Notes: generated by a model from the sequence alone, not told the origin. 64,000 nucleotides of DNA from Athripsodes cinereus (GCA_947579605.1 OX388325.1:15371572-15435571); one strand, 5' to 3'. Shown: positions 1 to 15,610, numbered from the stretch's first letter. Numbers and translations are program-made.

Positions 1-1129
1 CTTTGTCTTGGTCTGCCTAATTAATTGGCTTAACTTTAATTAACAAGTAATGAACTTGCAAATTGTCCTTTCCATGCCAATAAAAAAATAGGACATTATT
101 GAAGATGTTACAAGTCTTATTCGCGATATTTTGCCAAATATCGTCTATTGCCTAAATGTAAATTGTTCAGTAGATCATTTTTGGTGTTTTGCCGTGCATA
201 TTTTCTTCTCTCTTAGTTATATGATACAGTGTAAATATATTACATTATTTTATTTGTACCTTTTCTTATATATCTCAGAATCATTTTTGTGATGAAATTT
301 TGAGGAATTAGTAGATATAACACATTGTATTTAGATAAATTCGTAAATATGACAAAAAATCAGAAAGCTGTTCCAGGATAATGGTAACAGTTTCAGGTGT
401 GATCTTCAGTGAGAACATGCAGGGCACATATAAGTAGGCACACATTGGTGATCATAACTCAATTTCGCCAAAAATGTCAGATACGACAGTCGTCAAGAGG
501 GACGATATGAGATAAAATAAATAGTGAACTTTATCAGCGGACATCACCTATAATATATATTTTTATTATTAATTTATTTATAAATATAAACAACAAAAGT
601 TCCTCATCCTTCTGGTTTTACTGTTTATTTAAAAAAATAAAATAAATTTCTTTAATTACCTATATATTTCGTGTTAATATTTGTTGTAAATTTCACACAT
701 ATCTCTTCTAAAGCACATTTTTTTGTTATACTTTTTTTAAACATATTGTATTTTGTAAAATCCGTAGTTACAAAAAGGGTTATATTTTTGTGAATGCAAA
801 GCAACGCTAGTCTAACATCTGTATAATATGTTTGTAAATTGTGATGTCATCTGGAGTGTTAAACTTTGTCTCGTTTTTCCATACAAAAGCGAGTACTGAA
901 AAGTGGAATTTTATTAAGTTTTTGGTATTTCTCATTGAAGTTCTTGTCTCTAGTACACACTTTCATATGGTAAAGCGAGACAAAATTTGACGATTAAATA
1001 CAGTTTATTTGAGTTGGTGAGTTGCAAAACCCACTCTGACCCAAATTTACTTATTCAGTGCATAATTCAAATCAATATATTAAATTATTATGTAATTTAT
1101 ATCATTTTATACGTTCCAAGATATCTTTA
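1..1129. other. gene-free AT-rich stretch
   Basis: I see no coding exon here. Around 855-993 there is an imperfect inverted repeat: TTTGTCTCGTTTTTCCATA near 865 is matched on the other strand near 985. This suggests an old foldback MITE. The rest is unassigned. Confidence 0.4.
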
Positions 1130-1593
1130 GGGGCGTTCACATTTGTTCACTTTCAGTGATCACTCCGGATGATCCTCCAGGATGAATAGGTGTGAACGGG
1201 CGTTTCATCAATAGTGATGACGGAGGAAAGAGATTACCACTCGTCATAATTTTGATGAAAGGAACTTTCACTGAAACGACCATAAACAAGTTTTATCTTA
1301 TTATTTGTTTTATTCTCTATGAATTTGTATTGAATGTCAGAATCATGTACAAAATTATTATGCAGTCGAGAGCTATATTAATTTATTTTATGTGTTATTT
1401 TTCATTTTTGAATTTGTTTAATTATTTTGTATAAAAATACGTCAAACTACATACAACATGAGTGAGAGAGAGTGTTGACATGGCAGTGTAAGCATAGGAT
1501 GAACAAATGTGAACAGACATGTTCACTTTCGATGAATGGGTTTGACCCTGACACTCTGGATGATCATCCAAAGTGAAGCAATGTGAATGCTAC
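1130..1593. mobile_element. PIF/Harbinger-like MITE with TTA target duplication
   Basis: The ends are GGGGCGTTCACATTTG on the left and, as reverse complement, GTAGCATTCACATTG on the right. Each is followed by a related CACTTT...GGATGATC block. TTA lies directly outside both ends (1127-1129 and 1594-1596), the 3-bp target duplication expected of PIF/Harbinger elements. There is no transposase, so it is non-autonomous. A relative sits at 11362. Confidence 0.75.
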
Positions 1594-2512
1594 TTAATGC
1601 AAAAAATATAACTTTCTGATTTTATTTACATTTGAAATAGTACCTTATTCGTATTTTACTCGAAATCAACATTTCTACCTAGAGTGGTTTTTGCAACTCG
1701 AAGACTCATATTACGGTTCACTATTGGAGTTTATATGCACTCACAGTACACGACCAGTTAATATATTATCCAATAGGAAGTTTTGGGAATGGCCGTGCGT
1801 AGTGAGTGCATACGCACGCACTAAAAACAAAAAGTGTGTTGTTGAAGTTTCGCGTGAATTTACGAGTGATTTTAATGAAATTTGTCTGGCTCAAATTTAA
1901 AATGTGTTTTTTTAATTAGGTCAATACATTTTTTATCATAATTTACAATTTGTGTAGCGGTAATATAATAATAACAATATTTATTTTAATAGTTTTTATT
2001 TATTTATATAATTCTATTGCATTCCTTTGTTAACTATATTAATATTGTTTAAAATGTATATATATACTATTAATTTGTTTTATTAGTTTATAAGTATATC
2101 ATTTTAATAAATTGCAATGTTTTTCTGTTAATATACAGATGCTGCCAAATTATTAGACCCCAACAATTTCCTTATTTACCATATTATGCCAATATTCCTT
2201 TTTGAATGAAGTTTCTCTTTTTTTTCTTGAGAAATTGCTCAAGTCTAATAATACGACAATCTACTGTATATTCCGTGAGGTGCTTACACTTATATTATTC
2301 ATATGATTAAGCGAGTGTCGCCACCCGATAGTTGAAATAGTTATTTTACCAAATATCTAAAAAAAGTCAATTATACCAGCCATTTTAAAATGGTACCTAT
2401 CGTCTGAATTTTTCTGGCATTGTTTTAAAATAAAACACTTTTTTATAGTACTTCCATGGTGACATCATCGGTAGCAACCCAGATTATTTAGGTAAAATGA
2501 GTTAATATAATT

Positions 2513-2918
2513 CGCACATTGAAAACAAAAGTGGCATTATACAAAAAACATGATTTTTCAGTATGGCCGTTTAAAGTTTTTGGTATAGTTCTATAGTTTA
2601 CACCTCTACTCGTTTCTTGAATACATTATTTACACAAAGTAATATATAAAATGTCATTAATGCATTTAGTCTTTCCTTAAATTAATGTACAGCCACTGCG
2701 GCTGTTTGACTCGAACTGGTATAGTGTCACTTTATTAATTAGCAACTTGAAGCTTATATAAAAAGTACATACCGCCACTAGTGACCTCTAGGGAAAACTA
2801 AAAACACTATTGGAATAGGTGTTTTTGTATTGGATGCGTTTTAATTTGAGCGTTTTAAACATTGTTTAAACTCAAAATTGTCATTTTTTTATACTGCCAC
2901 TTTTGTTTTCAATGCGCG
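2513..2918. mobile_element. MITE with 29-bp terminal inverted repeats
   Basis: The left end CGCACATTGAAAACAAAAGT is mirrored by the right end, whose reverse complement reads CGCGCATTGAAAACAAAAGT; similarity continues through GGCATTATAC. No clear target duplication and no transposase are seen. Superfamily unassigned. Confidence 0.6.
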
Positions 2919-3798
2919 ATATGTACCTACAAGATTGGTTGCAATGTCTTCTATGTCCCGATTACATAATTACCAGTAATACTTATATCATTATCGACAT
3001 ATTTAATGAAAACCGAATGTCACACGTTCATAAATAAACATTTTTTGTGTATCTACAGGTGTAACATGTCACATAAGATATTTGAGAACGAATTTATATT
3101 GACTTTCTTAATCCTAAACTTTAAAAACCTGTTTTCTCTAAACTGTGAAATGTGTCTTTTGTGCTTTAAGCCATCAAAATGGCTGTTGTCTTTGCATGCA
3201 TTTTTAATGTATATAATATTCATGCATTTGAAATGCATAAGTTAGCTGTTCAGTTAACTGGCTAAATCAGCTATCACACGGCGACATGAACAATTTGCTT
3301 CTCTAGCTTATGAATGAATATTATATTATCCTCCTCTGTACACTTTATAAGAATTTCACCTTACGAAAGAGTTTGTGCGAAATCTTGAAGCCAGACCTGT
3401 CTTAAGTTGACCCCCGACTTACAAAACAATTTGTTATCTCTGGTTACTATTATAATGCTAGTTAAGTTTGACATTTACGTTGAATAATTTTATTCAGATG
3501 TAAAGTTGGATTATTGCTTGTACCTGTATGATCGTAAGATGTCACTTAAGACAGATATATGAGTTGTAATGGAAGTTATCCCGTGTTTGTGAGCACAGCT
3601 TGTAATGGTTTTTTCTACAATCACAGTTTAAGGTATTAATAAATAAGGTTTGGTGTAATTGTGCAAAAATGAAATATATTATTTATGTTTAAAACTGTGA
3701 TATATATAAATATGTATTTTGTATACTCACCTTTCATACTCAATTCACACTTGTCTATAAGCTTTAACATTTATTTTAAGGTGACGGTATCACAGATT

Positions 3799-4260
3799 TG
3801 GCTAAAATGTTGAGCTAGTATTCAGTATTTGGCTAAATGTCGAGTTAGTAATCAGTATTTGGCTAAATTTTGAGCAAGTAATCATTATTTGGCTAAATTT
3901 TGAGCTAGTATTCAGTATTTGGCTAAATGTCGAGTTAGTAATCAGTATTTTGCTAGACATTGATCTGCTATTTAGTATTTGGCCAAATATTGAGCTACTA
4001 TTCAGTATTTGGCTAAATGTCGAGTTAGTAATCAGTATTTTGCTAGACATTGATCTGCTATTTAGTATTTGGCCAAATATTGAGCTACTATTCAGTATTT
4101 GGCTAAATATTGTACTAGTATTCAGTATTTAATCAGATATTGAGCATCTGGTATTTGTCTGAATATGGAGTTACTATTTGGTATTTATTAGGACATTTAA
4201 CTATCGTTTGGTCAGATATCAGGATACAATCTGGTATTTGGCCAGATATAGAGCCACTGT
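3799..4260. repeat. 30-bp tandem array with 90-bp higher-order unit
   Basis: About fifteen copies of a 30-bp unit beginning TGGCTAAATGTCGAG and ending AATCAGTATT. Copies decay at the right edge. A 90-bp trimer (3921-4010) is repeated almost exactly at 4011-4100. Because 30 is a multiple of three, open frames of 60-82 codons run through it on both strands; these are repeat artefacts, not genes. Confidence 0.9.
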
Positions 4261-4495
4261 AATGCCATTTATGAGTATCACACTTCACGGCTATGTATTA
4301 TTATTGTATTACTATCCATGTATGTGTATGTAATGTATATACAATATTTAGTCTCATGTATGTGCTGTATGTATGTATTAATAATAATAGGAACTAAGGT
4401 GTGTGAATTATTATAGAAACATTAACACAATTAAAAAATATTCTACATGTCTGTCTTTTATACTGACTTTCTTTCCTTGTCTTTATTATAATTAG

Positions 4496-4603
4496 CAGAA
4501 TAGAGTAGTATTCATATAAGAGTGCCCCGCTCATAGGGTAAATGATTTCTGTAATAGACATTACCTGTGACTCTGTGTAGCGGTGCTTAGGGCACTTTTA
4601 AAT
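4496..4603. repeat. short dispersed repeat, AGTGCCC-ended (copy 1)
   Basis: A ~100-bp block bounded by AGTGCCCCGC and GCTTAGGGCACTT. It is present in reverse orientation and longer form at 17629-17826. The shared sequence includes the flank TAGAGTAG..TTCATATAAG and the inner CACAGAGTCACAGGTAATG-like segment. Probably a MITE deletion derivative. Confidence 0.55.
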
Positions 4604-4792
4604 AAATTTGAGTCTACATAAAAAAGGAACAAATGCGGACATTGTCAGCTTTCAAACTGTTTTGGGCATCATGCATACATGTATTCAGTGGGATATGTGG
4701 GTGTATTTACACCTAAATATGAGATAACACGCAGTTTAGTTTGAATCTAGCGCAACCTATGTAAATTATCCATATTAAAAGTAATCCCTTAA

Positions 4793-5065
4793 CCTTTTGA
4801 TTACCGTCCATATCAAGTACGATCGTGCCCTGAATACCGCGTGATTTAAATGAACCATTTTTTTAGTTTTAAACTAATTTTAATAATACAAACCTGCTAA
4901 CCAGAGACATTCTATAGGATCAAGTGAACTCATTAATCCTTAGACACTAATGAGTCACCACTATCACACAGATGGCTCTGGGAGTAGTCAAAAATGGAAA
5001 ACATGATTGGTAATGCATGGTAAGGAAATTCGCAATGTGATATGCCATTATTGGTAATGAAACGG
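4793..5065. mobile_element. piggyBac-like MITE with TTAA duplication
   Basis: TTAA occurs at both borders (4789-4792 and 5066-5069). The termini are CCTTTTGATTACC and, as reverse complement, CCGTTTCATTACC. TTAA targeting and CC-starting inverted repeats fit piggyBac. Only 273 bp, so non-autonomous. Confidence 0.65.
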
Positions 5066-6194
5066 TTAAGCCAGTTGGAAGTTAACTTATAGTCAGGACA
5101 CCACCCTTCTCGTTTCTACTGTCTTTTACATATAAGACAATTCACACAGGTTGAGCCAGCCTCTAACCACTGTATGAATCTAATATGGGTACTAATGGAA
5201 TGATACATTCGTAACCGGGACAGTTTGAAAAAGGTCATTTTAAGAATAGAGTAGGACCCTACAACTCAAAGACAAGAGCTTTATCCCCAGGACACCAGCC
5301 ATCTTAATCATTTCTTCAGCAGTTATTAGTTTAGTATTAATTACAGAATTTTAACTGATTCGCAGAAATCCTTTTTCACATATTTTCTCCAATTTAATAT
5401 TTTAGGGCTGGACTATACTGCGTCTACGTTACATCAACTCTTTTCCATAAAATCAAAGCAGAGTTTTCATGATTAAATGGCGAATCAGGATTACTTTACA
5501 TTGCGATTTACCAAATTACAAATAGTGTCTGAGCATACTAAAATCATGAAAACCCTCCTAAATAGTAAGATAAAGGAATAGTAAAGACAAAACAACGCAA
5601 GCATATAGTTTGTGAATGATAATAATTTATTTTTCATGTTTGGTAATAACATATTCACATAGATGTTTGATATATACAGCACAGCTGTGTGTGTATATAA
5701 ATATATTAAAGTAATGTTGTTGTTTTTATGTTGTTGTTGCCATGTCTTACATAATACAAAACATAATATGAATTATATAAAACTGTCTTCCTCTTCCACA
5801 CCATATCACAGGACTCCCAGTGGAATACTGAAACAAAACAATAAATCAATATTATTATCCTTGATTATGAAAAGGATGTGTGAAATTAACAAAACACTTA
5901 AAATACTCTTATGCCGCAAAAGCATAAATTAACAGAAAGAATTAAAACCACCATGGATCTCAGGATTAAAAACTTGAGACAAACATCATTCTTCAAAAAA
6001 GTTACATTTCTTCCTAGGAAGCAGTAACATGACTATATAAACCAGTAGCAATAAACTTCTTAGTTTGATAAAATCTTATTTAGCAACTTTGAGATGATTT
6101 GACAATGGCTATTTTTATGGCTATTGAGGGTGGCAAAATTTTATTATATACTTAGTATGCATTGTAGTGTGTTCTACACTACCAATGATAAGAT
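5066..6194. other. non-coding stretch without recognised genes
   Basis: Several short open frames are present, but none resembles a known protein or is bounded by convincing splice sites. No further structure seen. Confidence 0.4.
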
Positions 6195-6824
6195 ATATGA
6201 GTAGATACTTATCAATCTCCGGTATGTCCACCAGGTACAAAATTTCACTTTATTATATGGGCGCATAGAGAATCATTTTTACTTTGGTTTAATTTTGATC
6301 TTACTCACATATGTCCACAGATTTATTATGAAAATACTGTCTAAAAAATCAAATTCATATCAAAACCTTATATGTCCATGCATAGTTTTATACCGAATTC
6401 ACATAAGTCCAAACCGGCCAATCAACGTACAGCAATCTTTCACTATGGCGGCCATAATTATTTTTCTAGTTTTTGCGTGTGCTGTGTTCTGATATTTTAT
6501 TGAAAAATTAATGCTTAAAGCACTGAAAATGTATAGGTACAATTGTTAAAATTGTTGATCCTGACAAAGTAAGGAAAAGAATTGAAATAAAAATCCAGCA
6601 AAAAAATCGCATTTGTCCATCGATGCACTTCTAAATCTAATATGTCCATAGAATTGTTGGTAATTTTAATGGTTTTATTTGTGATTATTTATGTTTTTGT
6701 GTTGTTAATGAGAAATCCAAAATAAAATAAAAAAATGCCCACATTTCACAAAAACAAAAAATGACCATTATCTCATTTTCACTTATGAAGGACATATTGG
6801 TGTATGATAAGTATCTACTCATAT
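6195..6824. mobile_element. MITE with repeated TATGTCC motifs
   Basis: The terminal inverted repeats start ATATGAGTAGATACTTATCA on both strands (6195 forward, 6824 reverse). The interior contains at least six copies of a TATGTCCA-like word (near 6223, 6310, 6370, 6404, 6615 and 6642), plus the reverse complement near 6790. Repeated subterminal words of this kind often act as transposase binding sites. No transposase. Confidence 0.6.
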
Positions 6825-6831
6825 AATAATA

Positions 6832-6902
6832 CTCCCCCTACTTTGCCTGTAAACACTCTAGTCCTTACCATCTTACGAAGCATAAGATTTTGAGAGAGCC
6901 AA
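6832..6902 (+). repeat. dispersed repeat shared with 18408-18500
   Basis: ACTCCCCCTACT is followed, after a gap, by a CATCTTACGAAGCATAAGATTTTGAG-like block. The same order is seen near 18408-18500, and a fragment near 42660-42700. Family unknown. Confidence 0.4.
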
Positions 6903-7002
6903 TGCCACCCATTGTTTACGCAGTTGAGTTTTGATCTAATGAAACATAATTGGTAAACTATATAATAGTAATAATATTCACCTTAGTAGCGAGTGTTGTG
7001 GT

Positions 7003-11196
<4,194 letters not shown>

Positions 11197-11280
11197 CTCT
11201 AGCGAGTAGCAGACAGGCCGCGACGGAAATGAAAAGAGAGAAGAAGCGATGTGACAAGCCGACCAACGGGAAAACCATAA
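11197..11280 (-). promoter_or_regulatory. RpS23 5' leader with candidate 5' TOP tract
   Basis: Reading the minus strand towards the ATG, a pyrimidine run CTTCTTCTCTCTTTTC (11231-11246) and a second one (TTTCCGTC) occur 30-50 bases upstream. Ribosomal protein mRNAs typically begin in such a terminal oligopyrimidine tract, so transcription probably starts here. The exact start cannot be read from sequence. Confidence 0.45.
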
Positions 11281-11361
11281 ACAATAACAATTCCATAGAC
11301 AAAAGTATTTAAAATATCGCACAAAATTTAAAAATTAAATTTTTATTTTATTTTCTTAAAA

Positions 11362-11468
11362 GGGGCGCTCACATTTGTTCACTTTCACTGATCACTCTGG
11401 ATGATCCTCCAAATGAAAAGGTGTGAATAGGCGTTTTCATCAATAGTGTTCACTAGCGTTGACGTATA
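11362..11468. mobile_element. left part of Harbinger-like MITE split by a LINE
   Basis: GGGGCGCTCACATTTGTTCA and the following GATCACTCTGGATGATCCTC match the left end of the MITE at 1130. The continuation is displaced to 12233, where sequence resembling that MITE's interior (AATTACTACACGACATATTA) resumes after the LINE. The right terminus was not found. Confidence 0.6.
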
Positions 11469-11523
11469 GTGAACACTATTGATGAAAACGCCTATTCACA
11501 CCTTTTCATTTGGAGGATCATCC
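11399..11523. repeat. perfect 56-bp inverted repeat at a LINE 5' junction
   Basis: Arm 11399-11454 is exactly reverse-complemented at 11468-11523, with a 13-base spacer that contains the first copy of the LINE target duplication. The right arm is therefore an inverted copy of the pre-insertion MITE flank. Confidence 0.9.
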
Positions 11524-12220
11524 AAAGATCATCCATCATCCATCCATGATCATGATCATGACCATGATCATCCATCATTGCAAAGATGGCCTTGGAGTCG
11601 GGAAGCAAAGTCCATTCGACCATCCCGGTTAACGATTTGTTGCCACTTGCTCAGGAGGGATTGTATCAGGAATGGCAGCTGTTGTGGGAGATCTCTTCTA
11701 GGTCTAATGGCAGATTTTATGCTGCAATCCAGCCCCAAATATTCAAAAAGCCTTGGTTCTCCAGTATTAAACTGAACAAATTTGAGACCTCGTCCATTTG
11801 CCGAATGCGTATTGGGCATGTCTGTTTGAGAGCACACCTTTTTAAAATCAATGTGGTGGAAAGCCCGTTATGCGACTGTGAATGGGCGGAAGAAGACCTA
11901 GATCATGTTTTTTGCAGTGTCCAATCAATGACCGATATCCAGACTTTCTCAAGGACCTCCGTGGGTTGGGGGTTCAGCTACCTGTAAGCGTCCCATATCT
12001 TCTGGCCCTGAATTGCAGACCTATATTCAAGCTGCTCACTAGGTTTTTGGAGCTGAATGAAACTAAACTATGATTAACTGGTTTCTCTAGATAATATAAT
12101 ATTTGTGTAAGTAGGTCTAAGCAAATTGAGTTTTGGGTTACTCTATGTGAAGAGTTCATACTGTTTCCTGGCGAAAACACTCTAAATGGGTGAAAAGCCA
12201 AACAAAATAAGAAGAAGAAA
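11469..12220 (+). mobile_element. 5'-truncated non-LTR retrotransposon insertion with 12-bp target duplication
   Basis: CGTTGACGTATA occurs at 11457-11468 and again at 12221-12232, flanking the insert. The insert ends in AACAAAATAAGAAGAAGAAA, a GAA-rich tail. Its first 55 bp are the inverted flank copy; a TGATCATGA-rich simple sequence follows, then LINE coding sequence from about 11586. Confidence 0.8.
11586..12073 (+). pseudogene. C-terminal fragment of a LINE ORF2, frameshifted
   Basis: The translation contains ICRMRIGHVCLRAHLFKI and CDCEWAEEDLDHVF. This is the Cys/His region seen after the RNase H domain in I/Jockey-group elements (a paired cysteine, then H and C in DHVFLQCP). The frame from 11586 must shift by one base near 11907-11920 to continue through CPINDRYPDFLKDLRGLG and end LLTRFLELNETKL at the stop at 12073. 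The reverse transcriptase is absent, so this is a dead 5'-truncated copy. Clade assignment (I or Jockey group) is tentative. Confidence 0.75.
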
Positions 12221-12232
12221 CGTTGACGTATA

Positions 12233-12950
12233 AAAGCAATTACTACACGACATATTATATAGTCACATTCGAGAAATATTGTCCAAACTTTCAATTAGAA
12301 AGTCTATCTTTTCACACTATATATTATATACATATAAATATAGCATTTATTATATTTTACAATAATTCTACCTACATACTGACAAAGAGTTTCCCAAATG
12401 TAAAAAAAAAAAATCCAAATGTATTTAACCTCGTCTTTATCTCAATAATCTTTAAGATTTATTCAACATCAAAATTAAGTACATAAAATGATATAAATTA
12501 TTATTTATTTCATTCGTAACAACACCACATAAAATGAATTCGTAAATGTTGTAAAAACCGGTTTTATGTCTTCTATTGGCTACAAACGTAAAAATATAGG
12601 TATTCCAGACCAAAAATTTCAAGTTTCATTGATTTATTGCTTGAAATTGATAGTTGTTATCATAAAAAAATTGACAGTGCTATTTTCATAAAATAGACTT
12701 TTGTTCTTATTTTGATGATTTCCCTCTTATTTTGTTTATAGTCAGTAAAATTTTTCAACCTGCATAAATATATAATTGCTAGCGAGTGGCAACATTCCGT
12801 TTACCACCACAGACAAAATAACAATAATAATCAACTCATTAACTGTCAAAAAAGCGTCAAACTGTGGGGTTGTGCGTTGATTTGTTAATCGAATTATCCA
12901 GAATTTTAGGTGAATTTTTAATGTGAGTTATATAAAGAAAGTGTTGGATC
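12233..12950. other. upstream region of RPB9, no gene seen
   Basis: The first ~150 bp are probably the remainder of the interrupted MITE. The rest should contain the RPB9 promoter. I can define neither a TATA box nor a start site with confidence. Confidence 0.35.
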
Positions 12951-12971
12951 GAATCGTTAAAATATCTTGTT

Positions 12972-13370
12972 ATGATTGCTGATAAAATGGCCGTCGACGC
13001 GTCTAGGGCTAAGGAAGGTGGTCCAGGTTATGTGGGCATCAGATTTTGTCAAGAATGCAACAACATGTTGTATCCAAAAGAAGATAAAAACAATAAAGTA
13101 TTGCTGTACGCCTGCAGAAATTGTGATTATAAACAAATGGCAGATTCCAACTGTGTGTACGTGAACAAAATTATGCACGAAGTTGATGAATTAACTCATA
13201 TAAACCCCGATGTTGTGAGTGATCCCACACTACCAAGAACCAAAGAACACCAATGTCCTAAATGCAATCATAGGGAAGCCGTATTCTTTCAGGGGCAGAC
13301 AAGGAGAGCAGAAGAAGAGATGAGACTCTACTATGTATGTACAAGTTGTAAACATAGATGGACTGAGTGA
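12972..13370 (+). CDS. RpII15: DNA-directed RNA polymerase II subunit RPB9
   Basis: Subunit 9 of RNA polymerase II, at the jaw/lobe, involved in start-site choice, fidelity and the response to TFIIS. It is one uninterrupted 132-codon frame. The N-terminal zinc ribbon uses C26, C29, C48 and C51 ([23 protein letters not shown]). The central linker is [14 protein letters not shown]. The C-terminal TFIIS-like ribbon uses C95, C98, C123 and C126 ([13 protein letters not shown], ending HRWTE). The second ATG at codon 6 (12987, AAAATGG) has a better context than the first, so a 127-residue product is possible. The last cysteine pair is CX2C rather than the CX4C of human RPB9. Divergent from RpS23 about 1.8 kb away. 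An ATTAAA lies 34 bp after the stop. Confidence 0.97.
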   Translation: MIADKMAVDASRAKEGGPGYVGIRFCQECNNMLYPKEDKNNKVLLYACRNCDYKQMADSNCVYVNKIMHEVDELTHINPDVVSDPTLPRTKEHQCPKCNHREAVFFQGQTRRAEEEMRLYYVCTSCKHRWTE

Positions 13371-14171
13371 AAGATTAATATGAAATTATTTTATTTAACT
13401 TATATTAAAATTTATGTAATTTGCTATAGCTTTGTGGAGTGCATATTGTCATATTTTGTTCTAAAATACACTGTACTTTATTAATATGTATTTTTTATTT
13501 ATAAAATGTATTTAGGTTTTGTAATAAACCCAAATACGCCCTCAAAATCGTGAAATCAGTATGCACTATTTCTGAAGAGTTGGAGAATCTACTAACGAGC
13601 TACTGTCCCTTTTGGCATGCGGAAAACCAACACACATTCCATAGACACAATATATTTTTTTACACAGGGATTAATGTGGAATGAAAAGTTTTGCTCCATT
13701 TCACTGAGAACAATCAGGCAGAGACTTGGTCCTAATTACTTATGGTGCAAGAAGTGATTGTTAATACATTAAGGTAAGTAGGATAGAAATCAGAGAATCT
13801 ACAATTGGTGTATTGTCCAAACTATTTATTCAGGGTTTCTTACGCATGTTGTAGATTTTAATGATTATAAACTTGATTGCAATGTATTTTTTGATTATTA
13901 ATTTTCAATAATTAAAATAAATATTAATTTTCTTGGTTTTTGTTTTTAATTATTTACAATAAAAGTATGTGTATTATGTAACTATTTGCTAGCAACGTGT
14001 GCGTCATACGCTTTGGTAATTTGTGGGACCTTGATTAGTTTGTTATTTATGAGATTTGTAATGTTGATATTTACTGATAATACTAATAATATAATAAATA
14101 AATAATACTCTTTCACAATACACCATTCCTATTATAACAGTCATATTAGAGTGTTATTAATGTTATTGTAG
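13371..14171. other. RPB9 downstream region, non-coding
   Basis: Contains the RPB9 3' UTR and an AATAAA at 13522, which lies in a SINE-like fragment (TTGTAATAAACCCAAATACG, similar to the SINE tail at 15220). No other gene seen. Confidence 0.4.
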
Positions 14172-14315
14172 ATGAGGCAGTTTCTGGTTTATGGGTTGGT
14201 TGGAAGATATCGCTTCTGCGATAAACTTGCCCATTGCATAATATCATTTATTTGTATCACATTGTTTTATAACTCTGTAATTATGTATTGTGCAATAAAG
14301 TTTATTATTATTATG
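14172..14315 (+). mobile_element. LINE 3' terminus, recurrent family A
   Basis: GGTTGGTTGGAAGATATCGC, TTCTGCGATAAACTTGCCC, then an AT-rich stretch ending TGCAATAAAGTTTATTATT. The ATCGC/GCGAT pair forms a small stem-loop. The same end recurs at 22022, 35529, 43052 and 57240 (plus) and 31838, 35635, 35845, 48478 and 58112 (minus). The 58112 copy still encodes a reverse-transcriptase C terminus, which identifies the family as a CR1/L2-group LINE. Confidence 0.7.
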
Positions 14316-14323
14316 ATTCTATC

Positions 14324-14720
14324 CAGTGGCGTAGCTAGGGGGGGCAGGGGGGACATATGTCCCCGGGCGCCAAAATGAGTGTTAAAAATATTTTTTTAAT
14401 TTTATTTTGATGTAAGCTAATGTATCCCAAATAAGTTTGCAAGATTAAATTTTGGAGCTCCACAAATATCTTCATTTCAAACCAGTTGGCAAACACGATT
14501 TTGGCGCCCCCATTGAGCATTAAGGTGCGCCATTCTACTCATAAACAAAATGACACATCCACAATTGCTGATGGCGTTTTTTTTAACAAAGATCAGTTCG
14601 GGTTCAAATATTATTCTTCATAATGCTTCATGCTTCGAAAATGAACCATATAAACTGTAAAATTTCAAATTTCCTTGGGGACACCGAGAAGGGGCGCAGA
14701 TGACCCTAGCTACGCCACTG
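14324..14720. mobile_element. non-autonomous hAT element, CAGTGGCGTAGC ends
   Basis: Both termini read CAGTGGCGTAGCTAGGG on their own strand. An 8-bp duplication ATTCTATC is present at 14316-14323 and 14721-14728. It sits in the tail of the preceding LINE copy, so it is younger. No ORF. Confidence 0.92.
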
Positions 14721-15071
14721 ATTCTATCCTGTGTTGGAAGGTTTTTAAAATAAAATGAAATTAGATTGAGGTAACAGAAATATTTATTAATAATTAATAT
14801 AATAATTATAATAACCACACATAGACAAATATTACACCTTACGATGACGAGGATGCATAATGTTTATGTTATATATCATGTCATAGACCGATGGATGTCT
14901 TTCATCATAAAAAAAATAGAATTTCTGCAATTGACCAGCTATTAGAGAATGTTTAAAAGTCTTAATAAATGAGAAATCATTTAAGTAAACTTCAGATAAA
15001 AGGATAACATCAAAATACTTAGAATAATATAATTTTAGTCGTACACATGCGGAAATGTGACGACTAAGCAT

Positions 15072-15245
15072 CGAGTTCGTTGGTAGCCTGGAGGTAGAGT
15101 CTCAGCTTCGTGAACAAGGGGTCTGTGGTTCGATCCCAGGTGCTGGCAAACTCCTCTTTCACGACACAAGCTTTTAGTAGCTTACTGTGAAAGGTGTATA
15201 GGGTTGTATTTGAGTTTATAACAAAGCCCAAATATATCTTTAAAA
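15072..15245 (+). mobile_element. tRNA-derived SINE
   Basis: The head has a pol III A box (TAGCCTGGAGG, 15084-15094) and a B box GGTTCGATCCC (15127-15137). The shared tail is CACGACACAAGCTTTTAGTA...TTTATAACAAAGCCCAAAT. Further copies are at 15470-15610 (minus) and 49158-49310 (plus). It is not a functional tRNA: the cloverleaf stems do not pair properly. Confidence 0.75.
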
Positions 15246-15469
15246 TAAATTCTTACCTGCGCTGAGTTATTGAGTATAAAGGGATTTTCATAAATAGGAA
15301 ACATCAATGGCATTTTTTTAAACTTTTTTACTTTATTAATAGTAAAAATACCATGTTTTTAATCCAATGCCTGCCAGTGTCACACAGGGGCTTGCAAATA
15401 ACAGTGTCATGCACGCCAGAGTAGCACCTGCGATACTGTGTAGTGTAATATGCCATATTTTTTTTTTTA

Positions 15470-15610
15470 AAAAGATGTCTGGGTTTTTGTTATAAACCCA
15501 AACAAAACCTTATACACCTTTCACAGTAAGCTACTAAAAGCTTGTATCGTGAAAGGGGAGTTTGCCGGCACCTGGGATCAAACAACGGACCCCTTGTTCA
15601 CGAGGCCGTA
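15470..15610 (-). mobile_element. tRNA-derived SINE, inverted second copy
   Basis: The reverse complement carries GGTCCGTTGTTTGATCCCAG (degenerate B box) and the tail TAGTAGCTTACTGTGAAAGG...GGGTTTATAAC. About 220 bp of unassigned sequence separates it from the plus-strand copy. Confidence 0.7.

Noticed and set aside
3802..4132. Overlapping open frames on both strands
   Set aside because: They follow from a 30-bp tandem repeat without stops; no domain and both strands open.
15072..15150. Functional tRNA gene (A and B boxes present)
   Set aside because: Stems do not fold and the same sequence recurs with a shared non-tRNA tail, so it is a SINE.
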